A stretch of 23,199 nt of DNA from positions 1 to 23,199 of IMG/VR virus record IMGVR_UViG_3300025282_000253. One strand, 5' to 3'. Shown here in pieces: positions 16,493-22,231 of the stretch. The notes under the pieces are model-generated. The model had not been told where the DNA came from. It did no database searches and saw only the letters and a program-made list of their open reading frames with translations. How positions within the stretch are numbered: position 1 is the first letter of the stretch; each line of letters begins with the position of its first letter. Origin of the DNA: a virus. The position numbers and the translations under genes are program-made.

Positions 16493-16992
16493 TATCCTCC
16501 CAAGGAATATCCTGTGCCAACCATCTCTGCACGTCCTCCTCTTGTCTCTCGTCTTCCAAAGCGGTCCCTCAACCTCCTTCGGATCTTTCTTAGTGCAACC
16601 TCATCTGCAATTGTTTGCTCCACGTTTGGATCTTCTTCTGAAGTTGAAGGGGTTTCTGTCTGATCTCCAGACCCTAGATCTATACTTACTCCAAGTGGAG
16701 AAGTTAACTCTTCTAAATCCTCTTCAATCATTGTCTTCTTCTTCTCAATGCCTACTCCAATTTCCTCACCAATGTCCTCAAACATCTTCTGCTTCTTTCC
16801 GATGCCCTGGATTAGAGTGTGGATTCCTGAGCCTGGTTCAGTTTCCATGAACATCTTCTGTTTCTTCTTGATACCCTCTCCTATTCCTGTCTTGTCAAAT
16901 GCACTTGATGCCACTTGTGAGAGTTTCTCCAAACCAAGAGTCTCAATTGCACTTGTCTGTGCCTTCCGGATCTCTTTATGTACTGCACCCAT
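16492..16992 (-). CDS. Unknown protein with KKKQKMF repeats and GR-rich C-terminus
   Basis: 166 residues. Three related units occur at residues 41-48 (IKKKQKMF), 64-71 (IGKKQKMF) and 82-88 (IEKKKTM), each preceded by a glycine-rich turn. The middle (100-130) is acidic and S/T-rich, and the last 30 residues are basic and glycine-rich (RRRLRDRFGRRETRGG, ending GTGYSLGG). Small proteins ending in a GR-x-[ST]-x-x-x-G-LGG type tail are frequent between terminase and portal in podoviruses, and this looks like a diverged form. A strong Shine-Dalgarno AGGAG lies 6 bases before ATG 16992. No function recognised; a virion or head-completion role is possible by position. Confidence 0.6.
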   Translation of the reverse strand: MGAVHKEIRKAQTSAIETLGLEKLSQVASSAFDKTGIGEGIKKKQKMFMETEPGSGIHTLIQGIGKKQKMFEDIGEEIGVGIEKKKTMIEEDLEELTSPLGVSIDLGSGDQTETPSTSEEDPNVEQTIADEVALRKIRRRLRDRFGRRETRGGRAEMVGTGYSLGG

Positions 16993-17022
16993 TTTGTTCT
17001 CCTAGAAAAGTTTCTGCTTGTG

Positions 17023-17427
17023 TTAATGATTCTTGTGTGTGTTCATGACTCTTTCAAAAAGATGCCAGTTTTCATTGCCGTCTTCTCCACTGATTCTGTC
17101 AAGACGCTTATCCAACAGAAAGTGGAAGGGACTCGTTTCCTCGCATAAAATCAAATACTTTGTGATTCTGTTTTCTAACATTAAACTCTCCAAAATTGAC
17201 CACATTCCCAAGGAGTCCCTCTTGGTGCAGTATTCCCTGTCCATCTGTAATAGAACTGTTGGAGATCCAAGACAGAATGATCCAATGATTCTTCCTTCCT
17301 TTCTTAAAACGTGGGTTGGATGCACTGGAGTGCTGGATTCTGTTCTTGTTCTTTGAAATTGTTCTAACAATTCCTTGTGTTGTTCCTTTGTCTCCAAAGG
17401 TTCTGCGCGTAAATGATCAAGACTCAT
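17023..17427 (-). CDS. Hypothetical protein, possible GNAT-like fold
   Basis: 134 residues. The central segment has the pattern PTHVLRKEGRIIGSFCLGSP, then TVLLQMDREYCTKRDSL, then a helix and KYLILCEETSPFHFLLDKRLDRI. This resembles small podovirus proteins found next to terminase with a HV-x-x-[KD]-G-x-[IV]-x-G hairpin and a final N/E-x-SP-[FY] block, which are suspected to have an acetyltransferase-like (GNAT) fold. No clear acetyl-CoA loop (Q/R-x-x-G-x-G/A) is visible, so activity is doubtful. The ATG overlaps the terminase TGA as ATGA, so the gene is coupled to the terminase. Role unknown. Confidence 0.55.
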   Translation of the reverse strand: MSLDHLRAEPLETKEQHKELLEQFQRTRTESSTPVHPTHVLRKEGRIIGSFCLGSPTVLLQMDREYCTKRDSLGMWSILESLMLENRITKYLILCEETSPFHFLLDKRLDRISGEDGNENWHLFERVMNTHKNH

Positions 17428-18899
17428 GCAACATCCAACATCTCAAAGGGGTCATAATCTGAAAACCCCTGTGCCCTCTCTGGACGTGCCTGAAAAATCC
17501 CTGTTCTTCCAAACCTGCCAATTGACATTACTCCATACCTGGATGCACTCATTAAATCATCTCTTGTTCTTACTACCTTTCCATCTTTTCTATGGTACAT
17601 CCTGTATTCCTCAAACCAGTCTCCTAAGTGAGAGAATACCTTCAAAAGTCCTGTCTGGAACCTTGTGAGCATCTCCTGCAACCCTGGTTCCACGCTGATT
17701 GATCCATCTGGGTTTGTGAAATGTGAACCTGACATCTCAACGCCTGCACGTCTGTATTGCTGGCTTAATCCAACTCCACTTGCCTTGTCGTGCTGTGCCC
17801 CGTCATGTGGCCACACACATGGAATCCAGTCTCCTCTTTGCTTGATTGCATGTGCGTGTACCAAAATGGTTGCGTGTGCTTGCCTGTAACAATCATAAAT
17901 GTAGATTGTGTCTCCATCCCTGTCGTGTGCAAACCAAACAACTGCAGTTGGATGGTTCCATCCAAAATCAATTGCACACATTCTTGCCCAGTGTTCTGGG
18001 ATTGAAAAGGAATCACACTTGATATCCTCCTCTGGAATTGGAAAGACAACTCCTGAACCTAAAACTGGCAGACCCTGACTCCGCATCTTCCTCTCATGCT
18101 CTGGAAGTGCAGAGTAAATCTCCTCCTTGAGATTGTCTGTCAGATGAGATGCGTCATCCCATGTTGCCCTGTAAAGTGCTTGTCCTGGTTTGATGGAGTT
18201 GATGAATTGTGCCGTGATCTCATCCATTCCCTTCTCTGGAGTGTATGTCAAATACACAAGTCCTGCAGTGTTCAGGGTTGCTCTCAGGGCTTGAGAATAA
18301 ACTGCTTGTCCACATAACTCATCAAACCAGACGACATCTACGCTTTTGCCCATGAATGCCTCTGGACCTGAATCATAACTCTTGAAGAAGAGTTTGGAGT
18401 TCATTCCAGACTTGTGGCGTATGATAACACTTGAAACTGCGTTTGGAACTCCTGGGTTTCTGTCTGTGTCTATAATCAAATCCTCTGGAATTGCTGCTTT
18501 TCCAAATTGTGTCTTGTCTCCGGGTTCTCCCAACAACTCTGCTTGTAAAATATCTCTTGTGTTGTAGTGAGACTGTCCTGCTGCCCATCCCAAAATTGGA
18601 CCTTCAAATCTGTGGCCCTCCCACCACTCTGGGTACCATCCTGTCAGGTGAAAAGACATCTCCATTGCACCACAAAATGTCTTTCCAACCTTGTTTGCGG
18701 CCATCAGACACCTCTGACGTGCCCGTCCTCCTGTCTCTGACCGCGCACAGTGAAACTCCCTCTGGTAGGGATATGGATTGTATGAGAGCATCTGGTATCT
18801 TCCTCTTGATGCGTCATACTCGTCCTTTAATTCTAGTAACTCCTCCAAATCCAAGTCTGGAGAAGTTCCTGTGCCTGATCCTGAAGGGAAACTATCCAT
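17424..18899 (-). CDS. terL: Terminase large subunit
   Basis: 491 residues with both motor and nuclease signatures. ATPase: Walker A AANKVGKT at residues 67-74 and Walker B VDVVWFDE at 187-194, with catalytic Glu194; coupling-type motif YLTYTPEKG near 216-224. Nuclease (RNase H-like): Asp311 in AIDFGWNHP, Asp366 in WPHDG, and Asp447/448 in RTRDDLMSASRYGVM. These fit the phage terminase family that translocates DNA into the procapsid through the portal and cuts it. The start ATG 18899 has only a weak ribosome-binding site, so translation may depend on coupling to the frameshifted small frame ending 5 bases upstream. The 3' end overlaps the GNAT-like gene as ATGA. Confidence 0.95.
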   Translation of the reverse strand: MDSFPSGSGTGTSPDLDLEELLELKDEYDASRGRYQMLSYNPYPYQREFHCARSETGGRARQRCLMAANKVGKTFCGAMEMSFHLTGWYPEWWEGHRFEGPILGWAAGQSHYNTRDILQAELLGEPGDKTQFGKAAIPEDLIIDTDRNPGVPNAVSSVIIRHKSGMNSKLFFKSYDSGPEAFMGKSVDVVWFDELCGQAVYSQALRATLNTAGLVYLTYTPEKGMDEITAQFINSIKPGQALYRATWDDASHLTDNLKEEIYSALPEHERKMRSQGLPVLGSGVVFPIPEEDIKCDSFSIPEHWARMCAIDFGWNHPTAVVWFAHDRDGDTIYIYDCYRQAHATILVHAHAIKQRGDWIPCVWPHDGAQHDKASGVGLSQQYRRAGVEMSGSHFTNPDGSISVEPGLQEMLTRFQTGLLKVFSHLGDWFEEYRMYHRKDGKVVRTRDDLMSASRYGVMSIGRFGRTGIFQARPERAQGFSDYDPFEMLDVA

Positions 18900-18933
18900 G
18901 TTACTTAGACTGAAACATCATCTAACAATGCGG

Positions 18934-19044
18934 CTACAACACAAGTAACGGTACTTGCCGATGAGATTGCATGGACACTACTGTCTTTGCAATCTCGCCT
19001 GGTAACATCGTTGCGATGATTGAAATTGTTGCTGCGTCTGCCAT
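18934..19044 (-). CDS. Very small gene with possible -1 frameshift extension
   Basis: ATG 19044 has a good Shine-Dalgarno (AGGA, 8 bases spacing). In the zero frame it codes for 36 residues and stops at TAG 18934-18936. The first 20 codons read MADAATISIIATMLPGEIAK. In the -1 frame from GCAAAG (A-AAG slip site, about 18983-18988) the reading continues DSSVHAISSASTVTCVVAAL and LDDVSV to TAA 18905-18907, just 5 bases before the terminase ATG, which fits the packing of the operon better than the zero-frame stop. There is no start codon for the -1 frame alone. Either programmed frameshifting, a real or sequencing frameshift, or chance could explain this. Function unknown. Confidence 0.5.
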   Translation of the reverse strand: MADAATISIIATMLPGEIAKTVVSMQSHRQVPLLVL

Positions 19045-19078
19045 TTTATTTTTCCTGAAATTTGGTTCGTGATTGCTC

Positions 19079-19645
19079 TTAGTTTAACTCGCTGGAGGCA
19101 GGAGTGGAAACAGTTGGGGAAAGGGTGTCCCCTGCTGGCTGAGATGCGGCCACTCCTGCCGTAGTTCCGTTTATTACTCTTGCCTTTCCCATGATCATGT
19201 CTGCGACATCCCTTCCAAATCGCTCCCGCATCTCCTCCTCAATCTCCACAGGAGTTCGGGATCTTGTGTCTTCAATCTCTAACTTTGAAAGCTCACTTGC
19301 CTTGAATCCTGCGCGGTCTAGCAAATCCTTGGTTGCAACATAACGGACTTGCTCGGATTCTGCGCCAAATGCAAGACTTACCAAGTTGTCTAATGATTTC
19401 AGAGAGACTGTTCCTAACCTTGATCTCACCTCCTTCTCAATCTGCCTCGCTAACTGCTTGCGCTTAATTCCGATGCTTGACTGTCCTAAATCAAACTTTG
19501 TTGCTAATTCCCGCGAAGACATTCCTTCTGCTGCGTCCCTAGAAAATTCCTCGTCCCGCTTCTGCTTTGTCCTGTGGGTGGGGTGGGGTAACTTCTTCTT
19601 CTTCCTCAAATTTAATCCCCGTGTTTGAGAGGGAATAGACCTCAT
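19079..19645 (-). CDS. terS: Putative terminase small subunit (HTH protein)
   Basis: 188 residues. After a basic N-terminus (LRKKKKLPHPTHRTKQKRDE), residues 34-66 look like a helix-turn-helix (SRDAAEGMSSRELATKFDLG, then QSSIGIKRKQLARQI), as in small terminase subunits that bind the packaging site. A helical region (SLDNLVSLAFGAESEQVRYV, ATKDLLDRAGF) may form the oligomerisation part, followed by MRERFGRDVADMIMGKAR and a disordered S/T/P tail. It lies at the head of the late block, two genes before the large subunit, which is the normal place. The ATG at 19645 has no evident Shine-Dalgarno, and a shorter start cannot be excluded (Met42 would lose part of the helix-turn-helix). Identity rests on order and architecture. 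Confidence 0.7.
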   Translation of the reverse strand: MRSIPSQTRGLNLRKKKKLPHPTHRTKQKRDEEFSRDAAEGMSSRELATKFDLGQSSIGIKRKQLARQIEKEVRSRLGTVSLKSLDNLVSLAFGAESEQVRYVATKDLLDRAGFKASELSKLEIEDTRSRTPVEIEEEMRERFGRDVADMIMGKARVINGTTAGVAASQPAGDTLSPTVSTPASSELN

Positions 19646-19654
19646 ATATCAAGA

Positions 19655-19920
19655 GGGCCGTTTTGTTGCCCCCTATGGGTCTTTTGTCCGCACAAATAGG
19701 GCGGATCGGGCCTGAATCGCTTAAGTGCCTGAAATCATGAGCGATTTGCTAAGGGTCCACTTATTAGTCTGACCTGTTTCCGTATCAGGTGCAATATCAA
19801 TCGGGCGTGAGCCGTTGCCAGCACTGGCAGGACATCGGATTGGCAAACAGGTGTCCTTGTTTCCGGAGGGGTTTGGGCGTGTCCTGGTGTCGGGTCGCTG
19901 GGAGTCGAGCAAGCGGATTT
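19655..19920. other. GC-rich non-coding stretch with inverted repeats (leader or packaging-site candidate)
   Basis: Between the small terminase gene and the AT-rich repeats there are about 270 bases with higher GC and several dyads: AATCGCT/AGCGATT (19715-19721 with 19740-19746), ACCTG/CAGGT (about 19772-19790) and TGCCAG-CA-CTGGCA (about 19814-19829). Three overlapping frames on the minus strand are open here, but none has a good ribosome-binding site or protein-like sequence, and they were not called. It would be the 5' leader of the late mRNA and is also a plausible place for a terminase recognition site. Function is inference. Confidence 0.4.
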
Positions 19921-19924
19921 CCAA

Positions 19925-19953
19925 CTAATAGGTGCAGAAGCAAATAATTGCAA
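19925..19953 (-). promoter_or_regulatory. Weak sigma70-like promoter candidate for the late block
   Basis: On the minus strand, TTGCAA (19948-19953) and TATTAG (19925-19930) are separated by 17 bases; each matches 4 of 6 consensus positions. It would start a leader of about 270 bases before the small terminase gene. Weak match, right place and spacing. Confidence 0.35.
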
Positions 19954-20008
19954 GTAAACTTGTTATTCTTTACTTTTAGCACTTATCTATTTACTTTTCA
20001 TCTATTGA

Positions 20009-20192
20009 ATATTCAACTATCAGTATATTTAAGAAGTCAAACATAGTCTAAGTCGGAAAGCATTCAAGAACTAGAATATACAAGAATCTAAATATACCAG
20101 AAATAGAATATTGCAGGAAGTCAAATACAGGTTGAGAGCCGCTTGTCAATATTCAAGAAACAGTATATTCAAGAAGTCAAATATAGATTAAG
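20009..20192. repeat. Array of degenerate 16-17 base repeats (iteron/operator-like)
   Basis: AT-rich array between the divergent blocks. The clearest unit is ATATTCAAGAAGTCAA. A 46-base composite unit occurs at 20007-20052 and again at 20147-20192 with 38 of 46 bases equal, both ending in AAGAAGTCAAA-ATAG-TTAAG-like sequence; a third copy with one extra base is at 20098-20136 and a partial copy at 20062-20086 (21 of 25 equal to the 20152-20176 segment). Inside each composite the 16-base unit is itself repeated (20009-20024, 20025-20040 and so on), so about ten degenerate sites are present at 1.5 helical turns. Such arrays are common as replication-initiator or regulator binding sites. It is not a CRISPR array: units are contiguous with no unique spacers. 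Confidence 0.7.
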
Positions 20193-20251
20193 CGTGTTTT
20201 GGCCAGGTTGTCTTCTACTTGAGAAAAAAGCCAAGGGATGAAAGAAAAGGC

Positions 20252-20278
20252 TTGACTCTCATCATTCAATATAATAAT
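20252..20278 (+). promoter_or_regulatory. Rightward promoter candidate
   Basis: TTGACT (20252-20257) is 5 of 6 for the -35 box, and AATAAT (20273-20278) is 5 of 6 for the -10 box with a short 15-base spacer; an exact TATAAT at 20270-20275 overlaps it but gives only 12 bases. Transcription would start near 20285 and run into the gene at 20377. It follows the repeat array, which could control it. Confidence 0.4.
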
Positions 20279-20307
20279 CTACGGATAAGCTAAGGAAAGC
20301 CTTGGCC

Positions 20308-20345
20308 TTGAGTACCTGTTTTTGTGGTAGATTTCAGGTACTTAA
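20308..20345 (+). promoter_or_regulatory. 11-base-pair inverted repeat in the leader
   Basis: TTGAGTACCTG (20308-20318) and CAGGTACTTAA (20335-20345) can pair over 11 positions (one G-T), with a 16-base T-rich loop. It sits between the promoter candidate and the first gene of the rightward block. It could be an operator dyad or an RNA hairpin that controls the leader; there is no T-tract after it, so it is not a plain terminator. Confidence 0.55.
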
Positions 20346-20376
20346 AGCGAGAAACCATCACACGAAAAGGGGATGC

Positions 20377-20529
20377 ATGTCCTATTCCTTAGAAGTACCC
20401 ACAGAAAAACAAGAAGCCGCCGAACGCGACTTTTTCGCCGACTACGCAGCCGTAACAGGGGAAAGCCCACTAGTCTTTGAATCCTTTGACGATGCGCTTG
20501 ACGCGCTGGACGCGCTGGAGGCATCATGA
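20377..20529 (+). CDS. Small acidic hypothetical protein (50 aa)
   Basis: ATG 20377 is preceded by AAAAGGGG at good distance; an upstream TTG frame start at 20302 would run through the inverted repeat and is rejected. The 50 residues begin MSYSLEVPTEKQEAAERDFF and end with a strongly acidic repeat, DDALDALDALEAS. Such small acidic early proteins in phages often mimic DNA or bind host proteins, but nothing specific is recognised here. It is the first gene of the rightward block and its TGA overlaps the ATG of the GP88-like gene (ATGA), so the two are co-translated. Confidence 0.65.
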   Translation: MSYSLEVPTEKQEAAERDFFADYAAVTGESPLVFESFDDALDALDALEAS

Positions 20530-21158
20530 CCATCAAGGAAGCACTTGAGACGGTAGGCGGTCTATCCACACCATCTAAAATGCCATGCTTCGGTTATTCG
20601 ATTCCAGCGGGGCATTGCATCACGGGGAGCAAGCTATGGTCTGTCCCTGGGACAGTCTGTTTTGACTGTTACGCGCGTAAGGGCCGTTACATGTTCCGGA
20701 ACGTCAGGGAAGCTTTGGAGCGCAGGTTTCAAAGCCTGCATGATCCACGATGGACTGAAAGCATGGCGTACCTAATAAAGGAACGCAAGATGGAGTATTT
20801 CCGCTGGCACGATTCCGGGGATCTCCAGGGAGTGTGGCACTTGTCGCAGATATGCGAAGTTGCCCGGCAAACTCCGAAGTGTTCACACTGGTTGCCGACA
20901 AGGGAAACCCGGATAGTCAAAGCCTACCTTGACGAGTATTGGTTTGGCATACCTGAAAACCTGAACGTCCGCATATCGGCAATGGCATTTGACAAGTCAC
21001 CGCCGATACGTTTTGCTCGCAAGTATTGCTTGACGGTTAGCGGTGCAAGCTCTAACGGTTCCCACACTTGTCCGGCTCCGGATCAGGGGAACAGTTGCGG
21101 GGACTGCCGGGAGTGCTGGGATTCAAAAACTTTTTCCATTTCATACCAAAAACACTAG
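20526..21158 (+). CDS. GP88-family cysteine-rich protein
   Basis: 210 residues with 11 cysteines. The blocks are those of the phage GP88 family: KMPCFGYSIPAGHCITGSKL (Cys21, Cys31), VCFDCYARKGRY (Cys45-x-x-Cys48-Tyr-Ala), a FRWHDSGDLQG motif (His95, Asp96, Asp99), CSHWLPTRETRIVKAYL, and a C-terminal CPAPDQGNSCGDCRECWD cluster (Cys182, 191, 194, 197). The cysteine pattern suggests one or two metal sites, possibly iron-sulphur as in radical-SAM-like enzymes, but a three-Cys CxxxCxxC radical SAM motif was not seen. The family is widespread in phages and its function is not settled. The start overlaps the acidic 50-residue gene. Base composition here is more GC-rich than in the late genes. Confidence 0.75.
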   Translation: MTIKEALETVGGLSTPSKMPCFGYSIPAGHCITGSKLWSVPGTVCFDCYARKGRYMFRNVREALERRFQSLHDPRWTESMAYLIKERKMEYFRWHDSGDLQGVWHLSQICEVARQTPKCSHWLPTRETRIVKAYLDEYWFGIPENLNVRISAMAFDKSPPIRFARKYCLTVSGASSNGSHTCPAPDQGNSCGDCRECWDSKTFSISYQKH

Positions 21159-21168
21159 GAGAGAGGCC

Positions 21169-21336
21169 ATGAGTGATAAAAAAAAGAAGTGCAGATGCTG
21201 TGGCAAACCTGTCTGGCATTCAGATGGACATCCCATCCACACTGGATGTATCCGTAGGCACTGGATGCACCATGCAAAGGGCTTGGCAGCATCCCGCTGT
21301 CGAGAGTTCAAACCATCAACCAAGGGGTACAAATGA
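21169..21336 (+). CDS. Small zinc-finger-like protein (55 aa)
   Basis: ATG 21169 has AGGAGAGAGG just before it; longer in-frame versions begin inside the GP88-like gene and have no such site. The 55 residues start MSDKKKKCRCCGKPVWHSDG and contain Cys8, Cys10, Cys11, His17, His21, His24, Cys27, His31, His34, His35 and Cys44, with the spacing CxxC-like / H-x-x-x-H / C typical of a small zinc-binding knuckle. It is strongly basic and ends EFKPSTKGYK. It may bind nucleic acid or a host protein. The TGA stop overlaps the next ATG (ATGA). Confidence 0.65.
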   Translation: MSDKKKKCRCCGKPVWHSDGHPIHTGCIRRHWMHHAKGLAASRCREFKPSTKGYK

Positions 21337-21548
21337 GAACATTGACACTTATCCCGGCCTACGGACGGGACTACGGCTCTCAGAAAGCGGTCGCGGCAGA
21401 TTTCGCGGCTGACAAGGACTTTATAGTGCAGGACGTGAGTTGCCGCTGGGACGGCAAGATGGTGAACCGCATGGAAATGCGGGGACATTACAATCAAGCC
21501 CACATTCGCTACTCACGGTTGACGAAGCTAACCGTGATCAAAATTTAA
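21333..21548 (+). CDS. Conserved phage early protein, PAYGRDY type (71 aa)
   Basis: 71 residues: MRTLTLIPAYGRDYGSQKAV, then ADFAADKDFIVQDVSCRWDGKMVNRMEM and a C-terminal RYSRLTKLTVIKI. The combination L-x-PAYGRDY-x-S-x-KAV-x-x-D-[FW], KDFI, and YDGK/WDGK followed by an RY-x-x-L-x-x-x-x-VIK end is known in many small early proteins of T7-like and other phages. The function is unknown. It is translationally coupled to the zinc-finger-like gene by ATGA. Identification as a conserved family is from memory of the motif pattern; no activity is claimed. Confidence 0.7.
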   Translation: MRTLTLIPAYGRDYGSQKAVAADFAADKDFIVQDVSCRWDGKMVNRMEMRGHYNQAHIRYSRLTKLTVIKI

Positions 21549-21582
21549 CCAACCGGATTAACCCTTTCAACAGGAGAATGGA

Positions 21583-21939
21583 ATGAGACAGAAAAGGTAT
21601 TTTTCAAGCGAATCCGCCCACGGGAGCGAGTCCAGCTTTGGGTTTGCGAACGATACGATTGTGCTTGTGTTCGATTCTAGGCAAGCACGGGACAAGTACG
21701 TTCAGCAAAGCCGGAACCTGTCGTGCAGGGCAATCCCGGCGCGAAGAGCAACCAGGGAAGCAACGAACATCAGCTTGACGGGAAACCATAACGGGAAGCC
21801 CAGGGCATTTACAATTGAATGCTGGATCATCCGCGAACCGTTCGATCCAGAGAGGGTTCCGGGTTGCATCGGCAGCTTGGAGATTGGAACGACCTGGGAT
21901 GTTGGACACGGGTCGGACATCGAACGATTTTACCGTTAG
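21583..21939 (+). CDS. Hypothetical early protein (118 aa)
   Basis: 118 residues from ATG 21583, with AGGAGAA upstream. The sequence has a SSFGFANDTIVLVFDSRQAR strand-helix unit (residues about 17-36), a basic middle (CRAIPARRATREATNISLTG) and an AFTIECWIIREPFDPE segment, ending HGSDIERFYR. The N-terminal part looks like a small alpha/beta fold, but no family was recognised. It is the last gene before the strong terminator, so it closes the first rightward transcription unit. Confidence 0.65.
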   Translation: MRQKRYFSSESAHGSESSFGFANDTIVLVFDSRQARDKYVQQSRNLSCRAIPARRATREATNISLTGNHNGKPRAFTIECWIIREPFDPERVPGCIGSLEIGTTWDVGHGSDIERFYR

Positions 21940-21944
21940 TAATG

Positions 21945-21979
21945 AGCCTGCTCTGGAAATTCCAGAGTGGGCTTTTTTT
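21945..21979 (+). terminator. Strong intrinsic terminator
   Basis: A long stem built from AGCCTGCTCTGGAA and TTCCAGAGTGGGCT (two G-T pairs, small AT loop) is followed at once by seven T residues (21973-21979). It starts 6 bases after the stop of the 118-residue gene. This is a classical rho-independent terminator on the plus strand. Confidence 0.9.
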
Positions 21980-22006
21980 GGTCAAATTGGTGGAGAAATC
22001 CCAGAG

Positions 22007-22056
22007 GGTAATGACCTGTGACATTAGGTAATGACCTGTGCAGCAGGTAATGACTT
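22007..22056 (+). repeat. Tandem repeat GGTAATGACCTGTG (three units)
   Basis: GGTAATGACCTGTG occurs exactly at 22007-22020 and 22027-22040, and a shortened copy GGTAATGAC is at 22046-22054, with a period of 19-20 bases. A fourth GGTAATGACCT is at 22466-22476, where it forms a stop/start overlap between two genes. Units carry TAATG, so short frames can terminate and restart here (for example ATG 22011 to TAA 22029, overlapping ATG 22031). Could be operators at two helical turns or duplicated gene-junction sequence. Confidence 0.75.
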
Positions 22057-22063
22057 TTTCAAC

Positions 22064-22077
22064 GCCCCTTCGGGGGC
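22064..22077 (+). promoter_or_regulatory. UUCG-loop hairpin next to a ribosome-binding site
   Basis: GCCCC, loop TTCG, GGGGC: five GC pairs closed by the very stable C(UUCG)G tetraloop. It ends 5 bases before the AGGAGG of the gene at 22094. There is no T-tract, so it is more likely an mRNA-stability or translation element than a terminator. Confidence 0.65.
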
Positions 22078-22093
22078 ATCACAGGAGGATGAG

Positions 22094-22231
22094 ATGGAGA
22101 AGTTCTACACTTACGAGATTTGCCACAATGGGCTGACTCAAGAGCAGCTTGGCGAAGAATTCGGTCCGCTTCTGGAAGAACAGGAGCGGCGAAGACAAAC
22201 CCAGAATGACCTTAACTTGGAGGAAAGATGA
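22094..22231 (+). CDS. Small acidic hypothetical protein (45 aa)
   Basis: ATG 22094 has a perfect AGGAGG (22083-22088) five bases before it and gives MEKFYTYEICHNGLTQEQLG followed by a charged helix EEQERRRQTQNDLNLEER. An in-frame ATG at 22031, inside the tandem repeat, would add 21 residues and read through the UUCG hairpin; it has no comparable ribosome-binding site and is less likely. The 45 residues look like one short strand plus a long helix. No family recognised. Its TGA overlaps the next ATG (ATGA). Confidence 0.6.
   Translation: MEKFYTYEICHNGLTQEQLGEEFGPLLEEQERRRQTQNDLNLEER

Noticed and set aside
17023-17427. Calling this gene an active acetyltransferase
   Set aside because: The fold is only suspected and no acetyl-CoA-binding loop is visible, so only a hypothetical GNAT-like label is kept.
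2042-18913. Many plus-strand open frames opposite the structural genes, such as 11602-12177 and 16248-16850
   Set aside because: They are antisense shadows of well-recognised minus-strand genes, without ribosome-binding sites or recognisable products.
19721-19982. Three overlapping minus-strand frames of 61-72 codons upstream of the small terminase gene
   Set aside because: They overlap each other in different frames, have no clear ribosome-binding site, and their translations are proline/arginine/threonine-rich without protein-like pattern; the stretch is better explained as structured non-coding DNA.
20009-20192. CRISPR array
   Set aside because: The repeats are degenerate, contiguous and AT-rich, with no unique spacers of constant length and no cas gene.
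19646-20376. tRNA or other stable RNA gene in the central gap
   Set aside because: No T-loop motif (GTTCRANTC), cloverleaf arrangement or CCA end was found on either strand.
20302-20376. Longer TTG start for the first early gene
   Set aside because: It would place coding sequence through the leader inverted repeat and has no ribosome-binding site, while ATG 20377 has one.
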